Shown: in pieces, positions 1-7,989 of the stretch
How positions within the stretch are numbered: the stretch's first letter is position 1
Layout of the letters: every line of letters starts with the position of its first letter
NCBI RefSeq assembly: GCF_025144225.1
Contig: NZ_JALXXB010000002.1
Coordinates: forward strand, 186,001 to 250,000
Length of the DNA: 64,000 bases
Direction: 5' to 3'
Source: Aestuariimicrobium sp. p3-SID1156
GTDB taxonomy: Bacteria; Actinomycetota; Actinomycetes; Propionibacteriales; Propionibacteriaceae
Translations under genes and position numbers: made by a program
Notes under the pieces: model-generated
What the model was told of the DNA's origin: nothing
Database searches by the model: none
Seen by the model: only the letters and a program-made list of their open reading frames with translations

Positions 1-356
1 TGGAGTGATTCCCCGCCGCCCCAGGCGACCTCGCTGATGTCGACTCCCTCGGGCACCTGTTCGGGGGCCAGTTCGCTGGTCAACCGGCCCTCCAGGTTCC
101 CCAGGGACTGTTCGCGCAGCAGCGGAGTCTGGTGGGGCGTCAGCCGATGGCGTCCGGCGACCACCCGGGCGGTCTCGATCGCACGCAGCTGGTCGCTGCA
201 CCAGACCCCCGCAATAGCTCGGGACGCGAGCAGGTCTGCGGCCGCAGCGGCCTGCTCGCGTCCCAGGTCGGTGAGTGGAACGTGGAGAGTCTGGCCCTGG
301 AGCCTACCCTCCACATTCCAGGTGCTCTGACCATGGCGCAGGAGGTGCAACAGCAT
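1..356 (-). CDS. Histidine phosphatase (phosphoglycerate mutase-like), partial
   Basis: Only about the first 118 residues lie in the window; the frame runs off the left edge. It opens MLLHLLRHGQSTWNVEGR, which carries the RHG phosphohistidine signature of the histidine phosphatase superfamily at residues 7-9, followed by a typical PLTDLGREQA stretch and a CSDQLRAIETA segment (the SxxxRAxxTA region). The protein is cytosolic, with no signal peptide. Members hydrolyse phosphate monoesters; true glycolytic mutase activity cannot be told from general phosphatase activity here. The ATG at 356 is divergent from the DUF6767 gene that starts at 401. Confidence 0.85.
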   Translation of the reverse strand, partial: MLLHLLRHGQSTWNVEGRLQGQTLHVPLTDLGREQAAAAADLLASRAIAGVWCSDQLRAIETARVVAGRHRLTPHQTPLLREQSLGNLEGRLTSELAPEQVPEGVDISEVAWGGGESL

Positions 357-400
357 GGGCCAGAGTCTAGGTGGGTTGGCGCCAGGCGTACTCTCGAAGC

Positions 401-595
401 ATGGCCCGCCGCCCCGACCCCCAGTGTCCCGTCCGCCCAGGGGATCCGTGCAGCTTGTGCTACCCGGGCGCCGATGGGCCGCAGAACTGTGGCCTGGTCT
501 GGCAGGTGATGCAGGATCCCGACCTGCAGGAGATCCTCGCGGAGAAGCGTCGGGAGTATGCCGAGCGTCTGCGCCGGATCAGGCCGTCAGCCTGA
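401..595 (+). CDS. Small DUF6767-like conserved protein
   Basis: A 64-residue protein starting MARRPDPQCPVRPG and containing four cysteines (QCPVRPGDPCSLC plus NCGLV) followed by a charged C-terminal helix (EKRREYAERLRR). The pattern CPxRPGDPCxLC resembles a small actinobacterial family annotated DUF6767, which has no known function. The paired cysteines suggest metal binding or redox activity, but this is inference. I chose the ATG at 401 over an in-frame GTG at 371 because the conserved part begins at MARRP. It is divergent from the phosphatase and convergent with the TetR gene. Confidence 0.7.
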   Translation: MARRPDPQCPVRPGDPCSLCYPGADGPQNCGLVWQVMQDPDLQEILAEKRREYAERLRRIRPSA

Positions 596-637
596 GTATT
601 CCGAACCGAGTTGGCCCACGGGTGCGCGGCCCGGTGG

Positions 638-1237
638 TCAGTCGGTGACGATGAGAGCCAGGCCGCGATCCAGGGCTTCTTCCATGGCGGGCGGGTCCGG
701 GCGGGGGGCATTGAGGTGGTCGAGGGCCAGGCCGTTGACCAGGGCTGTCACCAGTGATGCGGCCATCGTGGGTGTGAGTCCTTCGCGGAGCCGGCCCTGT
801 TCCTGTGCCTGGGTCAGGACCTGCTCGAGGGTGCGGTGGAACTCGCCCAGGGTCATGACGTAGAGCTCGGCCAGCCAGTCACGCGTGGAGGCGGCGGCGC
901 CGTAGCTCACCCAGACCGCCACATCCTCCCGGCAGGTCGCGTCGATGGGCAGCAGTTGCCGCAGGGACGCCCGGAGCCCGGCGCGATAGGTCGTGTGCTC
1001 CCCGGTGGGGGCTGAGCGCTCGGCCTGGCGTTGCGAGGAGCGGACCAGTGCGGCAATGAGGAGGTCCTGGCGGGTCTTGTAGTGGTACTGGATGGTGCCC
1101 GCCGAGAGGTCTGATTCCTGCGCAACCGTGCGGACGCTGACCACGTCGAAGCCCTGGTTGGCGATGACGCGGATTGCGGCGTCGGCGATCCGGGTCTGGG
1201 CCGGTGTCATCGGGGTCTCAAAGACGTTGGGGTCCAT
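638..1237 (-). CDS. TetR family transcriptional regulator
   Basis: A 199-residue repressor-type protein. Residues 10-60 form the TetR helix-turn-helix (AAIRVIANQGFDVVSVRTVAQ, then AGTIQYHYKTRQDLLIAAL), with the usual YYHF-like IQYHYKTR end of the recognition helix. The C-terminal two thirds is a divergent helical ligand-binding and dimerisation domain. It is transcribed away from the GAP-family membrane protein at 1302, and the shared 64-bp intergenic region holds two near-identical palindromes that are probably its operators. It therefore probably represses itself and the transporter-like gene. The effector is unknown. Confidence 0.9.
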   Translation of the reverse strand: MDPNVFETPMTPAQTRIADAAIRVIANQGFDVVSVRTVAQESDLSAGTIQYHYKTRQDLLIAALVRSSQRQAERSAPTGEHTTYRAGLRASLRQLLPIDATCREDVAVWVSYGAAASTRDWLAELYVMTLGEFHRTLEQVLTQAQEQGRLREGLTPTMAASLVTALVNGLALDHLNAPRPDPPAMEEALDRGLALIVTD

Positions 1238-1253
1238 GCTTGCTTCCTTTCCT

Positions 1254-1267
1254 CATACAAGTGTATG
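1254..1267. promoter_or_regulatory. Putative TetR operator, copy 1
   Basis: The sequence CATACAAGTGTATG is a palindrome with 6-bp arms (CATACA/TGTATG) and a 2-bp centre. It lies between the divergent TetR and GAP-family genes. It matches copy 2 at the consensus CRTACRARYGTATG. Its position next to a TetR gene is the basis for calling it an operator; binding is inferred. Confidence 0.65.
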
Positions 1268-1278
1268 GTCTACCCGGT

Positions 1279-1292
1279 CGTACGAACGTATG
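1279..1292. promoter_or_regulatory. Putative TetR operator, copy 2
   Basis: The sequence CGTACGAACGTATG repeats the 14-bp site at 1254-1267 with the same spacing of half-sites. The two centres are 25 bp apart. This copy ends 10 bp before the chosen ATG (1302) of the membrane protein, so a bound repressor would block the ribosome binding site and promoter region of that gene. Confidence 0.6.
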
Positions 1293-1301
1293 GGGGTTGA
1301 C

Positions 1302-1961
1302 ATGGAACTGGCCGCGCTTGTGGGTCTCGCGCTGATGGACAGCCTGAGCCTGGGGACGCTGGTGATCCCGCTGGTGCTCGTGGTCACCCGGCGACGGGTC
1401 GATGTGGGTCCGCTGATGATCTACTTCGCAACCATCGTGCTGGTCTACTTCGGGATCGGGGTGGCTCTGCTCGCCGGCTTCGACCTGCTGACCGGGCCGT
1501 TAACGCGTGCGCTCTCGAGTGAGCCGGCGCAGTGGATCAAGCTGGTGGCCGGAGCCGCCCTGCTGGCCTACGGTGTGCTCGCCCCGACTCCCGAGGTACG
1601 CGATGAGGCTCAGCTCAAGGTGCGCTCCCTGGCGCCTGCGGCGATGGTGGCTCTCGGGCTGGGAGCCGTGCTAACCGAGGTGGCGACCATGGTTCCATAC
1701 CTGGCTGCGAATGGGATCATTTCCGGCATGGACGCGGGCTGGCCGCTGCGGCTGATCGTGCTCGCCGGCTACTGCCTGGTGATGATCCTGCCGGCCGGCG
1801 TGCTGATCGGGGTGGCGGCGATCTGGGGAAATCGGGTCTGGCCGAAGCTGGAGAAGCTGGTGCCCAGGCTGGAGCGCGAGGCGAAGGTGACCCTGCTGTG
1901 GATCGCGGCGATTGTCGGGCTCTGGATGGTGGGGAGCAGTTGGGGCGTACTGCGCGGCTGA
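1302..1961 (+). CDS. GAP-family (Sap/SfLAP) membrane protein
   Basis: A 219-residue integral membrane protein with about six hydrophobic segments. It starts MELAALVGLALMDSLSLGTL and has the pattern of the GAP/Sap family (glycolipid or peptidolipid addressing proteins, PF11139), where a small membrane protein assists export of lipid-linked cargo in actinobacteria. A second conserved block is VALGLGAVLTEVATMVPYL. The ATG at 1302 is preceded by a GGGGG stretch at suitable spacing; an in-frame ATG at 1290 lies inside the putative operator and is less likely. It is controlled, by inference, by the divergent TetR regulator. Confidence 0.75.
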   Translation: MELAALVGLALMDSLSLGTLVIPLVLVVTRRRVDVGPLMIYFATIVLVYFGIGVALLAGFDLLTGPLTRALSSEPAQWIKLVAGAALLAYGVLAPTPEVRDEAQLKVRSLAPAAMVALGLGAVLTEVATMVPYLAANGIISGMDAGWPLRLIVLAGYCLVMILPAGVLIGVAAIWGNRVWPKLEKLVPRLEREAKVTLLWIAAIVGLWMVGSSWGVLRG

Positions 1962-1989
1962 ATATCGCATGTCGCGGTGCGACAGCGAT

Positions 1990-2939
1990 TTGCTCAGGGG
2001 GCCTCGGAGGGATGCTGGGTGAAGGACTGGCCCACTTGCTGCCGGTGAGGGTGTGCTTGTCGGCGGCGGCGTGGATGCACGGCTTGTCGAGCGGGAAGGG
2101 ATCACACGGCGACCGTGTTGTGGCCGGGACCAGGACGGGGTTGCCCGGCGCCGGGGGAGTGGTGTTGGTCGGAACCTTGTCACCCTCGAACGTGATGAAG
2201 CCCTTGGGGGTGAAGTTGCCGGTGAAGCTGGTGATCGGGTTGCGCTTGGTGGTGCCTTCGGGCAGGTTCACATCGGCGTCGGTGCCGACCAGCCAGGTCA
2301 CGACCTTCGGCTCGGACTTGACCATGGTGCCGACGCGCTTGGTCGCCTGGGTCTGCCAAGTGAAGTGGTAACGCCGGCCTCGGTGAAGGTCTAGTTCATG
2401 TCACCGTGGTTGCCCGGCTTGGACCAGCACGCCTTATACCGCTCATCGGTGCTGGAGAACAGTCGCTCCACATCACCGGTGGACGCGTTCCAGGTGAACA
2501 CCTCCACGTCTCCGGGGCCCTCGAGCTTCTGGAGGGTGATCTCCACTTTCTCGGGGTAGGTCGAGTCGACCACGTCATTCGGGAAGGCGCCGGAACCATG
2601 GCCCGGCCACACCGGGGCCCATAGGATGCGTCCGGGGCGTCCGAGGAAGGACAGCTCGTGGCGCTGGGGCAGCTGAATGCGGGAGGTCTCGACGCTCTCA
2701 CGGTTGGCGTCGGGGCCGAGGCGGACGTAGACCGAGTCGGCGGGGACAGCGCTCTGGCCATCGATGACCTTGACCTTCAGGCCACCGTCCTCGTAGGCGA
2801 TGTGGGCTGCGTCCACGCGGGTGCGGTAGAGCAGCTGGGAACTTTGCACCAGGGTAGTCAAGGGGCCCGAGCTGGCGGGAGGTACGGCGTAAGGGGAGTC
2901 TCCTTGTGGCTGGTAGGCTTTGGCGGCACTCTCCGATCT
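1990..2939 (-). pseudogene. Decayed choice-of-anchor M surface protein
   Basis: The minus strand carries recognisable segments of a secreted actinobacterial surface protein with a choice-of-anchor M-type domain: SVYVRLGPDA, FLGRPGRILWAPVWPG, ITLQKLEGPGDVEVFTW and, after the lesions, FTGNFTPKGFITF. The frame is broken in several ways. A TAG at 2391-2393 follows GDMN where the family normally has Trp. A missing base near 2370 shifts the frame before VGTMVKSEPKVV. There is no start or signal peptide: the frame is simply open up to a TGA at 2940-2942. The 3' end runs into the end of the GAP gene. The 5' break coincides with the start of the restriction-modification module. Confidence 0.75.
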
Positions 2940-2955
2940 TCAAGGGGGCACTGGG

Positions 2956-3954
2956 GTGGAGCTAACCTCTGTCGAGGTCTGCGCTGGGGCTGGTGGCCAG
3001 GCGCTGGGTCTCGAGCAAGCAGGCTTCAGCCATGCTGCGCTCGTCGAGGTGGACGCGCATGCCTGCGCAACCCTACGGGCGAATCGGCCGATGTGGAACG
3101 TGATAGAGGCCGATCTCCGCGAATGGGTGCCCGGTCCAGAGCTAGAGCGACTGGGATTGGATCTCCTCGCGGGGGGAGTTCCCTGTCCCCCTTTTTCCAA
3201 AGCAGGCAAGCAGCTGGGGCATGTGGATGAAAGGGATCTGTTTCCTACGGCGTTGGCGCTCGTCAGGAAGCTGCGACCCAGGGCGGTTATGCTCGAGAAC
3301 GTCCGTGGGCTGATGGATCCCGTCTTCTCGGACTATCGCGCGGAGATCCTCTCAGAGCTGGAGGCCCTCGGGTACAGGGGCGAGTGGCGCCTTCTGAATG
3401 CCTCTGACTTTGGCGTCCCGCAACTCCGCCCTCGTGCCATCCTTGTGGCTATGCAGGCCGAGAGCGCGAGTCGCTTCGCATGGCCTGCCCCGGGGGCTAT
3501 CGCTGCCCCCTCCGTCGGAACAGCTTTGCTCGACTTGATGCAGGCTGAAGGGTGGCAAGGTGCTCAAGAGTGGGCGGCGAAGGCCTCCACTGTCGCGCCG
3601 ACCCTCGTTGGTGGGTCGAAGAAGCACGGGGGGCCGGACCTGGGGCCGACCAGGGCGCGGCAGGCGTGGGCTGAATTGGGGGTAGAAGGACGGACTATCG
3701 CGGATTCCCCGCCTGGGGTGGATCACGAGGGGGCGCCGCGCCTCACGGTGCGCATGGCGGCCCGAATCCAAGGATTTCCAGATGATTGGGAAATCGTGGG
3801 GCGCAAGACGAACGCTTACCGTCAAGTCGGTAACGCGTTTCCGCCTCCCGTGGCGCGTGCGGTTGGCGCTGCCATTCGCGACGCGCTGCTCGGATCCTCT
3901 CCTGAACGGGCCGCGTTCGGGTGCTCGCACAGTGAAAGGTTGCCAGGGCTTTGA
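2956..3954 (+). CDS. Type II DNA (cytosine-5-)-methyltransferase
   Basis: A 332-residue m5C methyltransferase. Motifs appear in canonical order: I VCAGAGGQALGLEQAG (about residues 8-23, AdoMet binding), IV GGVPCPPFSKAG with catalytic Cys77, VI ENVRG (114-118), VIII QLRPR (156-160), IX RLTVRMAARIQGFP (about 262-275) and X QVGNAFPPP (290-298). The target recognition region between VIII and IX is short. It starts at GTG 2956, preceded by AAGGGGGC. Its stop overlaps the endonuclease start (ATGA), so it should protect the same site, probably GCCGGC. The sequence is visibly less GC-biased than its neighbours, consistent with horizontal acquisition. Confidence 0.93.
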   Translation: MELTSVEVCAGAGGQALGLEQAGFSHAALVEVDAHACATLRANRPMWNVIEADLREWVPGPELERLGLDLLAGGVPCPPFSKAGKQLGHVDERDLFPTALALVRKLRPRAVMLENVRGLMDPVFSDYRAEILSELEALGYRGEWRLLNASDFGVPQLRPRAILVAMQAESASRFAWPAPGAIAAPSVGTALLDLMQAEGWQGAQEWAAKASTVAPTLVGGSKKHGGPDLGPTRARQAWAELGVEGRTIADSPPGVDHEGAPRLTVRMAARIQGFPDDWEIVGRKTNAYRQVGNAFPPPVARAVGAAIRDALLGSSPERAAFGCSHSERLPGL

Positions 3955-4826
3955 ATGAACCCCAGGAATCGCTGATTTCCCAGAGGCGGGGCGAGTTTCA
4001 CGCGGGATTGCTCGGGAGAGTCCTCACCGTAGGTGCGGATGGGGTCCCCTCCAACGCAGACAGGGGGAACCAGCTCTCCGTGGCTATCGCTGCCCACGTT
4101 GTGGAGGCTCTGCATCTGGAGACGATCGATGAACGTCGCGCGGGGCAGACGCTTGGTGGGCGCTTCGAGCAAGCTGTGGCCGGTTTCGTTGAGCAGACCT
4201 TCTTGAGGCTTGACATGTTGCGGCCTGGTGCCTGGTCCGTCTTGAACATCGGGTCGTCGAGGGCGAGCAACAGGCTGTCGGCATATGAGCCCTATCGGCA
4301 TCTGGCTGAGCTGGACGAAGCGTTGAGTCGGGACCCATCGATCCGTACAGTCATTGGAAATGCGTACATGATCTCGCCCGACATTCTGGTGGTCCGACAA
4401 CCTGAGTCAGATCAATCTATCAATTGCCTTGATTGGCTCGTGGATCATAGTTTCGCTCAACACTCTCCGATCAGGATGGACTCTCCGTCTGGGAGTGCCA
4501 TGCTGCACGCCGTAATTTCATGCAAATGGACGATGCGATCGGACAGGGCGCAGAATGCGCGCAGCGAGGCCCTCAACCTGATTCGGAATCGCAAGGGTCG
4601 GGCGCCGCACATTGCGGTCGTGACAGCGGAACCCCTTCCCAGCAGGATTTCGAGCCTGGCGCTGGGGACGGGAGACATCGACTGCGTGTATCACTTCGCT
4701 CTAAACGAACTCGTTGCGGCAGTCTCGGACCTGGGCAGTGACGATTCTCGTGAGTTGCTGCAGATCATGATAGAGGGTCAGCGTTTGAAGGACATCTCAG
4801 ATCTGCCGCTGGACCTCACGATCTAA
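3951..4826 (+). CDS. NgoMIV-type type II restriction endonuclease
   Basis: A 291-residue enzyme of the NgoMIV family (PF09015). NgoMIV cuts GCCGGC as a tetramer. The known NgoMIV catalytic and contact residues all have counterparts: Glu73, Asp144 (SPDI), the SCK triplet at 190-192, Glu206, and the recognition segment RSDR at 196-199. The specificity is therefore probably GCCGGC, an inference from these residues. Translation starts at the ATG overlapping the methyltransferase stop, so modification enzyme is made first. Stretches such as ATCAATTGCC are unusually AT-rich for this genome. Confidence 0.92.
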   Translation: MNEPQESLISQRRGEFHAGLLGRVLTVGADGVPSNADRGNQLSVAIAAHVVEALHLETIDERRAGQTLGGRFEQAVAGFVEQTFLRLDMLRPGAWSVLNIGSSRASNRLSAYEPYRHLAELDEALSRDPSIRTVIGNAYMISPDILVVRQPESDQSINCLDWLVDHSFAQHSPIRMDSPSGSAMLHAVISCKWTMRSDRAQNARSEALNLIRNRKGRAPHIAVVTAEPLPSRISSLALGTGDIDCVYHFALNELVAAVSDLGSDDSRELLQIMIEGQRLKDISDLPLDLTI

Positions 4827-4863
4827 CGGCGTGCAGGCTCTGGTCACGCTGCGCTGTGATGCC

Positions 4864-5205
4864 TCACTGCCTGAGTGAGACTAGACTCGTTGCCTTGCCG
4901 GTGGGCTCGGTGACACGGCGCACGCCGCGCTCAGACATGAAGTCCTCCGCTGCCTGGGCGAGCGCGCGTTGATAGTTCCGAAGAGGAGCAAACCCCGCGA
5001 CCGTCTCGTATCCGAGTTCGGCCAGTACGGCGCTGAGGTTGCAGAACTTGAAGTCGACGCTCTTCTTTGAACGTCCGGTGAGTTGTTGGACACGCAAGTT
5101 GAATTCGCTCTTGACCAGTGCGTCGCCTCTCTTCTGGGCGCTCAGCATCCCCAAGTACTCCCTCAGAAGAGTTTCAATTTCATTCTGGTTCCACGCCGCG
5201 GCCAT
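4864..5205 (-). CDS. Small restriction-island protein of unknown function
   Basis: A 113-residue protein beginning MAAAWNQNEIETLLREYLGML. It contains SEFNLRVQQLTGRSKKSVDFKF and LSAVLAELGYETVAGFAPLRNYQ (given in parts). This pattern resembles the N-terminal helical domain that precedes nuclease or DUF3883 modules in several restriction-related proteins, but here it stands alone with no catalytic domain. It converges on the endonuclease gene, 37 bp away. Possible roles are DNA binding, control of the restriction-modification module, or simply a fragment of a larger enzyme. No function is established. Confidence 0.6.
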   Translation of the reverse strand: MAAAWNQNEIETLLREYLGMLSAQKRGDALVKSEFNLRVQQLTGRSKKSVDFKFCNLSAVLAELGYETVAGFAPLRNYQRALAQAAEDFMSERGVRRVTEPTGKATSLVSLRQ

Positions 5206-5263
5206 ACGTGACAGGTTAACGCATCAACCTCGCGTCAATAGCTGAGGCAGGACACGAGCGGTC

Positions 5264-6520
5264 TTACACCAGCACAACACGCCCGCGTGCTGGCATCACA
5301 ACCGCCCACAACGCCAGCGCGCTCGCGGCCGCACAGGCCAGCATCGCCGTGGCCATGGGCACCACAGAGGTCATCTGCACGTGGTTGATCACCGGCCCCA
5401 TGCAGGCCGCCACGCCCATGTTCAGGGCACCCATCAGGCTCGCTGCCACACCCGAATCCGCCCGGTGGTTCTGCATGGCCAGCACCTGGGCGTTGGGCAT
5501 GCACTGGCCGAAACCGAAGGTGTAGGTGAAGATGAACGGCACCAGCGCGACGTAGCCATCGCTCACGCGGTCCACTGCGAGCAGCGCCAGTCCGCCGATC
5601 AGCATCAGCGACGTCCCCAGCACCAGGATCCGTAGCGCCCCGATGCGCGGGCTCATCCGGCTGCCGAACTGGACGCCCAGGAACACGCCCACCGAACAGA
5701 TCGCGAAGACCGTGCCGAAGCCGCGCGGAGAAAGCTGGTAGACCTCCTGCAGCAGCACCGAGGAGCTGGAGACATAGCTGAACAGGCCACCGAAGGCGAG
5801 CGCCGACACCAGCCACACGCCGACGAAGAGCCGGTCTCCCAGCACCCTCCGGTAGGCCGCAAACAGGGGAGCGAGCCCACCGGCGGTACGTTCATGTGGC
5901 TGTCTCGTCTCCACGATGAACAGCGAGATCAGCGCGACGACCGCCGCGCCGTAGGCCGCCAGTACCCAGAACACGCCACGCCAGTTCGTGATCGTGACCA
6001 GCCACGACCCGACCAGCGGCGCCAGGATCGGCGCCAAACCATTGATCAGCGCAAGACGCGACATCATCGTGATCAGTCGGCGTCCACCGAACAGGTCGCG
6101 GGCCATCGCCATCGCGACCACCGCGCCGCCGGCCGCACCCACCCCCTGCAGCGCACGCATCGCCGTCAGCATCTCCACGTTCACCGACATCGCCACCGCC
6201 ACCGAGGCGAGCACGTGCAGGGCACTCATCATGACCAGGGGCAGTCGGCGTCCCACTCGGTCGCTGAGCGGGCCGATCACGAGCTGGCCCAGCGCGAAGC
6301 CGATCACCGTTGCCGAGAGCGTCACCTGCACCTGCTGATCGGTGATGCCCAGATCTCCCTTGAGCGAGGGGAAGGCGGGCAGGTACATGTCGATGGTGAA
6401 TGGGCCCAACCCGGTCAGCAGCCCGAGGGTGGCAATGATGGCGATCTTGCGACGGCGGGAGTAGGTGTCTCCCAGGTGGCGCTCCACGTACGTGTCCAAC
6501 GATGTTCCTGTTCCGGGCAT
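5264..6520 (-). CDS. Bcr/CflA-type MFS multidrug transporter
   Basis: A 418-residue protein with about 12 membrane helices. After a charged N-terminus (YSRRRKIAIIATLGLL) it shows the family start GPFTIDMYLPAFPSLKGDL (TM1 and loop), the major-facilitator motif A GPLSDRVGRRLPL after TM2, and RALQGVGAAGGAVVAMAMARD in TM4-5, all typical of Bcr/CflA drug:H+ antiporters of the DHA1 group. The ATG at 6520 was preferred over an in-frame TTG at 6556. It is divergent from the SDR-like gene at 6622. The substrate cannot be predicted. Confidence 0.9.
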   Translation of the reverse strand: MPGTGTSLDTYVERHLGDTYSRRRKIAIIATLGLLTGLGPFTIDMYLPAFPSLKGDLGITDQQVQVTLSATVIGFALGQLVIGPLSDRVGRRLPLVMMSALHVLASVAVAMSVNVEMLTAMRALQGVGAAGGAVVAMAMARDLFGGRRLITMMSRLALINGLAPILAPLVGSWLVTITNWRGVFWVLAAYGAAVVALISLFIVETRQPHERTAGGLAPLFAAYRRVLGDRLFVGVWLVSALAFGGLFSYVSSSSVLLQEVYQLSPRGFGTVFAICSVGVFLGVQFGSRMSPRIGALRILVLGTSLMLIGGLALLAVDRVSDGYVALVPFIFTYTFGFGQCMPNAQVLAMQNHRADSGVAASLMGALNMGVAACMGPVINHVQMTSVVPMATAMLACAAASALALWAVVMPARGRVVLV

Positions 6521-6621
6521 CAGAAAACCCGCCGACCCCGGTGGTGCGGCGGGCAACTATGCGCGAGGTTCAGTTTACGTTCCTGTGCCCGTGCGACCAA
6601 GACTCCTGCTTGGCTGGATAC

Positions 6622-7278
6622 ATGGACATTGCACTCATTGGGGGACACGGGAAGATCGCGCTTCTTGCGGAGCCGCTGCTGGTCCAGGCCGGACACCGGG
6701 TTGGGGCGGTGATCCGTAACTCTGAGCAGGCCGCTAACGTGGAGGCGACCGGCGCGACCCCGGTCGTCGTCGACATTGAGGCCCTCGATCCCCAGGGCTG
6801 GGACGACCTGCTGCGCGGCAGGGACGCGATCATCTGGTCGGCAGGAGCGGGCGGGGGCAATCCTGAGCGCACGGGCCGAGTCGACCGGGACGCCGCGATC
6901 GCGTCCATGGAGTCGGCCGAGCGCGTGGGCGTCCGGCGCTACGTGATGGTGAGCTACTTCGGCGCCCGGCCGGACCACGGCGTCCCGCAGGACAACAGCT
7001 TTTTCGCCTACGCGGAAGCGAAGGCCGCAGCCGATCAGCACCTGAAGTCCACCGATCTCGACTGGACGATCCTCAAGCCCAGCCGACTGACGCTCGCGGC
7101 GCCGAGTGGGCGGATCGATACGACGGCCACCGAATCCGGCGAGGTCAGCCGCGGGAACGTGGCCCAGGTGATCGCCGCTGTGGTGGGGCGGGATGATCTC
7201 AACGGCGTGGAGCTGGCTTTCAACGACGGTGAGGTCGAGATCGCCCAGGCTGTGGACGGAGCGGTTACGAAGAGCTGA
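6622..7278 (+). CDS. NAD(P)-binding atypical SDR oxidoreductase
   Basis: A 218-residue Rossmann protein of the NAD(P)H-binding (YwnB/flavin reductase-like) atypical SDR type. The nucleotide motif is ALIGGHGKIALLAEPLL near the start (GxxGxxG). It continues with IWSAGAGGGN and MVSYFGARPD, then YAEAKAAADQHL, where the YxxxK-like pair is replaced by YAEAK. The second half, LDWTILKPSRLT, is typical of this group. The product probably reduces a small carbonyl or quinone substrate, or only senses NAD(P). It starts at ATG 6622 and is divergent from the efflux gene. Confidence 0.85.
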   Translation: MDIALIGGHGKIALLAEPLLVQAGHRVGAVIRNSEQAANVEATGATPVVVDIEALDPQGWDDLLRGRDAIIWSAGAGGGNPERTGRVDRDAAIASMESAERVGVRRYVMVSYFGARPDHGVPQDNSFFAYAEAKAAADQHLKSTDLDWTILKPSRLTLAAPSGRIDTTATESGEVSRGNVAQVIAAVVGRDDLNGVELAFNDGEVEIAQAVDGAVTKS

Positions 7279-7420
7279 GGTGGCCGACGATGTCGAACGT
7301 GTAGCCATCGGCCCTCGCGAGGTAGATGTCTTGCTGGGCTGACTCGAGATTCAGGTGGACCGCCCCTCGGGGGCCGGCCAGCACGATGCCGTCCTCGACG
7401 GCGGAGTTCACCGCTGTCAT
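7265..7420 (-). CDS. Possible small protein (51 aa), unknown
   Basis: An uninterrupted minus-strand frame of 51 codons, MTAVNSAVEDGIVLAGPRG onward to GYTFDIVGHLSSS. Its third codon positions are mostly G or C, as in real genes of this genome, and the residue composition looks protein-like. There is no clear ribosome binding site and I recognise no family. Its 3' end overlaps the end of the SDR gene by 14 bp. Its start abuts the formamidase remnant on the other strand, so it may itself be a rearranged fragment. Confidence 0.35.
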   Translation of the reverse strand: MTAVNSAVEDGIVLAGPRGAVHLNLESAQQDIYLARADGYTFDIVGHLSSS

Positions 7421-7638
7421 GGAAGTCCGGCACCGAACAGAAGTACGTGGATGCCACCATGGCGGCCGTGCAGGCCGTGGAGCAGGCGATCGAATATCTC
7501 GGGAAGTTCGGCTACACCCAGGAATAGGCGTACACGATCATCAGTGTGGCCCCCTGCGAGATGCACATCGGCGGCATCGTCGACATCCCGAACGCGGACC
7601 GCTCTTTCTACTCGACGCCCCGCTCGCGGCTAGAGTGA
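7417..7638 (+). pseudogene. Remnant of formamidase/acetamidase C-terminus
   Basis: Plus-strand reading gives SGTEQKYVDATMAAVQAVEQ, then GYTQE, a TAG at 7525-7527, then AYTIISVAPCEMHIGGIVD and IPNADRSFY. The AYxxxSxAPCExxIxGIVDIPNA block closely resembles the C-terminal region of FmdA/AmdA amidases, which hydrolyse formamide or acetamide. Only about 70 residues remain, there is no start, and the frame is interrupted by TAG. It is best read as a gene relic upstream of the DUF2218 gene. Confidence 0.55.
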
Positions 7639-7643
7639 CGCGC

Positions 7644-7985
7644 ATGAACTCATCCCTGACCTCTGTGGCGTGTGTGGTCACCGACCGCCCCGCCCGGTAC
7701 GGCAAGCAATTGGCCTCGCACTTCAGCCACAAGGTCCCCTTCACCTGGGACGAGGACGAGAAGACCGGCAACGGATCCTTCGCCGACGGTCGTGCGCAGG
7801 CCACCATCACCGCCCGCCAGGACTCCCTGGAGCTGGTTCTCGAAGCCCCCGCCGACGAGATCGACCGTTTCGAAGGCGTGGTGGGACGCCACTTGGTCCG
7901 CTTCGGCGCCAAGGACGAGCTGGTCTGCCAGTGGAGGCGCAGCGACGGTTCCCAGGGCACCCACCAGCACTACGACGGGGAGTGA
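7644..7985 (+). CDS. DUF2218 domain protein
   Basis: A 113-residue protein opening MNSSLTSVACVVTDRPARYG, with KQLASHFSHKVPFTWDED, a short beta-rich middle and the end of the domain at FEGVVGRHLVRFGAKDEL. This matches DUF2218 (PF09981), a small domain found alone or attached to siderophore-interacting proteins; it has no established activity. The stop at 7983-7985 lies 4 bp before the next start, so it is probably cotranscribed with the TIGR01777 epimerase. Confidence 0.85.
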   Translation: MNSSLTSVACVVTDRPARYGKQLASHFSHKVPFTWDEDEKTGNGSFADGRAQATITARQDSLELVLEAPADEIDRFEGVVGRHLVRFGAKDELVCQWRRSDGSQGTHQHYDGE

Positions 7986-7989
7986 CCCG

